A DNA stretch of 64,000 bases from contig NC_081555.1 of NCBI RefSeq assembly GCF_963082655.1, positions 17,361,437-17,425,436 of the forward strand. Direction: 5' to 3'. Origin of the DNA: Stomoxys calcitrans (taxonomy: Eukaryota; Arthropoda; Insecta; Diptera; Muscidae). Both the position numbers and the translations under genes were made by a program. Shown piece after piece: positions 61,900 through 64,000 of this stretch. The notes beneath the pieces are model-generated. The model saw nothing but the letters and a program-made list of their open reading frames with translations, ran no database searches and was not told the DNA's origin. Numbering within the stretch: position 1 is the stretch's first letter; every line of letters starts with the position of its first letter.

Positions 61900-63230
61900 G
61901 TCGGATTGCGTATTTTTGTTTAGTTTTGCAAAAAAAAATTACTTTTGCGATAGTATCCATCGGAAAAATATTAATCGATGTTCAGTCAAAAAATTAAATA
62001 TCGATAGTGCCATTTATATTTTGACAGCTCTTGTATTCAGATAATGATGTAAATAGTGCACTTTATATTTCAATATCAGAAGAGGATTATGTGAGGGATT
62101 GTCTTGCCACTAAACAACCCAAGGCGGCATGTAGCGTATATAAGGCTCGAATGGAAGGCAGAACGAACCTGAGATAAAATCATGACGTCAAACGTTTTGA
62201 TGGTCATCCTTCTTTCTTAAACCACCTATCACGACAATGAGAGTTTTACAAGTAGAGTACGAATCTTAATATGAAATATGGATTCAACTTTCAGAGAGTT
62301 TTACCCCAAAAGGGCATGTAGCCTTACCATTACAATATGGGGCACAAATTCACTTTTTACCATCGAAAACAGCAAAAACTGCTTGCCGTTTTTGGTACAA
62401 AATTACTGCTGTTGCATTTTCAGCTGACTTTCTATTGTAACACCAAAATTTGGTTTTACTAACAAATTTTTCTGTGTATAACTGCAACCGTAGAAATTTA
62501 GATTACAAATTTAAGGGGAAATTTTTGTTCTGTGCGTTGTAAAAGAGGGCACAGCGGAGTGTACTGGCTGGGCTGGTTATATACACAAATAAAATAATAA
62601 TTGAAATGATATTTTAACTCCATTTTAGTTTTTTGTTCTTTTAAGTAAACTTATAGTTAGTTTTCTTTGCATTTATACACTGCAAAAAGATACCATCTGT
62701 AGATTTTGTTTATTTTCTTTTTTAACCTCCAAAAATGCATTCTACTATCAAAATCTTTTGTCAGAGTTTTGCGTATTTTCGCTTTTAAGGCCTTCATTGA
62801 AAATCAAACAGGTGTGAAGTCAGTAGCCTATTCTAGTATGTACTCGTATTCCTAGAAATTCTGAAGTATAGTGATAAGATATTGCTAAAATATTATAATT
62901 ATTATAAGCTTTATTCTCGTTTCGATAGAATAATACTTTTGATTGAATATTGAAATGGTCGATATAAATGTCTTTAAGAATTTATTTTAATTGTAATCAC
63001 ACTTATGTTTACCCTTATTGGCAAAATAAAAAATGAAGAATAAAAAACTATGATGTAGGTAGGTGGTTGAGTTTGACATCTAATCAAGGTTAATAAGTTT
63101 ACTGAATCAGTCGGTTTGTCTTTAACAAATACATTGGTCTAATTACAATTAAGGATTTTGTAAGTAGCACGGTATTCCTAACTTAGATTTTATTTTTGAG
63201 GTTGCTTTTTAGTAATTAGAGCGTACAAAG
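61900..63230. other. Non-coding stretch with weak repeat traces
   Basis: No gene. 62090-62350 has 'tataaggctcgaatggaagg', 'agtagagtacgaatcttaat' and 'ttacaatatggggcacaaat', weakly like the reverse of repeat family D. The remainder is AT-rich spacer. Confidence 0.4.
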
Positions 63231-63239
63231 CAAATATAC

Positions 63240-63590
63240 CCATATTAAGCCATCAAGCGGTGCAGTGGCAGGACACTCAATACCGCCTAACGAACAGGGC
63301 GTCGACGACGAGACAATCACCGTCTCTCTCAAAATTGGGAAGAATAAGATAAGCAAAGTTCCTAATACTAAAACATCAGGCAGTGCAGAGGCGAGAGACC
63401 CAACATAACATAACGAACAAGGAACGACGGACGCATCACCGACTTCAAGATTCGGAAGACTAGGGTATGTAAAGATCCCAACATTGAAACATCAGGCATC
63501 GCAGCGACACAAGTCTCAATACAGCCTAACGAGCAGGGACCCGACGACGGAACCATTACCGAAGAAACGGTCGACAGGACGACAAAAATC
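63240..63590. repeat. ~118 bp decayed tandem triplicate
   Basis: Three units are marked by 'catcaggcagtgcag'-like starts at 63251, 63374 and 63490 (spacings 123 and 116 bp). Each also has 'ctcaatacagcctaacgagc'-like and 'gacgacg...atcaccg'-like segments. GC content is well above the surroundings. It sits directly upstream of a retroelement 3' fragment and may be part of that element. The 62-codon minus frame over it is an artefact. Confidence 0.7.
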
Positions 63591-63599
63591 CTATGAGAA

Positions 63600-63965
63600 A
63601 ATCCGAATTGTGAGAAGACGGACTATTATTGAAAGGTAGCAAGCAAGAGGTCAGTAAAACTTTCGGTATCATAACAGGACACATGGGAATACGAGCTCAC
63701 TTATGTAAAATTGGTGCAGCAAGTAATAGCATATATAGGGCATGTGGAGAAGATAATGAGACGTTGGAGCATTTCTCATGTCATTGCCCGGCTTTAGTGG
63801 CTAACTGACACCGGCAATTAGGTGGGGACACAATACCAGACATAAACCAACAAAGGAACGTGGTATGGACTCACGGATGGACTCTCAACGCCTGTTCTGG
63901 CTTCTTTTTTCTGGCACAATTCTTTGCCTATGCGCAAGAGCTTTACGAAAAGCTTCTTTAGAGTT
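63600..63965 (+). pseudogene. Non-LTR retrotransposon 3' fragment
   Basis: The plus strand encodes IITGHMGIRAHLCKIGAASN, then SIYRACGEDNETLEHFSCHC and PALVAN before a stop. This is the tail after the RNase H domain of a Jockey-like element. One Cys of the usual CRxCG motif is Tyr (YRACG). It is closely related to the antisense copy at 3075-3535. Stops downstream and a missing reverse transcriptase show it is dead. Confidence 0.75.
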
Positions 63966-64000
63966 TTTAAAAAGCCTACAGCGCCTTTCGTCCATTACAA

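Noticed and set aside
54370..64000. Search for exon 2 and later exons of the second nucleotidase (motifs YARTVYTVK, GDSFQG, GNHEFD)
   Set aside because: No matching sequence seen in the rest of the window; the exons must lie further right or are lost.

Overview
The window looks like a higher-fly nuclear genome, most likely a calyptrate (Musca/Stomoxys/Haematobia-type muscid or a relative). Three observations point that way: GT-AG introns of about 57-70 bp beside kilobase-scale introns, very AT-rich spacer, and a gene closely matching the dipteran fizzy-related (Cdh1) protein. The dispersed repeats (several copies of a 'tccgtccgtcc' family, tRNA-headed SINEs, Jockey-like non-LTR fragments with RNase H tails, a dead mariner, fold-back elements) are of the kind I associate with calyptrates. 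The species assignment is an inference.

Layout. 1-11.6 kb holds no gene I can support. It contains short tandem duplications, several old transposable-element pieces, an antisense SINE (8.47-8.91 kb) and a mariner remnant (8.93-9.48 kb). 11.64-32.5 kb is one enormous minisatellite: about 20.8 kb of a ~31 bp unit that is itself a small palindrome. It repeatedly switches strand and is organised into 0.75-1.7 kb higher-order blocks around 19.7-28 kb. 32.83-35.61 kb carries the last four visible coding exons of fizzy-related (fzr/Cdh1, the APC/C activator). Its N-terminal exons are not recognisable in the window, so the satellite probably lies within or next to a long 5' intron.

35.6-41.5 kb is AT-rich flank containing a terminal-inverted-repeat element and a fold-back element. 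41.51-50.04 kb is a complete eight-exon gene for a secreted 5'-nucleotidase/apyrase-family enzyme (555 residues; all splice phases close). Its 6.3 kb first intron holds many nested repeats: a GC-richer tandem repeat element, a retroelement interrupted by a MITE and by a SINE, and a 29 bp minisatellite interrupted by an antisense retroelement.

50.0-53.7 kb is intergenic and filled with the same 29 bp minisatellite. 54.24-54.37 kb is the first exon of a tandem paralogue of the nucleotidase. Its first exon has the same length (131 nt) and the same splice phase, and its upstream region shares a 20 bp motif with that of the first gene. The rest of that gene lies beyond the window. Its first intron, at least 9.6 kb long, contains a ~300 bp tandem repeat, an inverted and more uniform array of the 29 bp satellite, a 71 bp near-perfect inverted repeat within a fold-back-like element, and a decayed ~118 bp triplicate joined to a retroelement 3' end.

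The two gene families are functionally unrelated: cell-cycle ubiquitin ligase control versus extracellular nucleotide hydrolysis. The most notable features are the repeats in and around these introns, and a possible shared control element of the nucleotidase pair.
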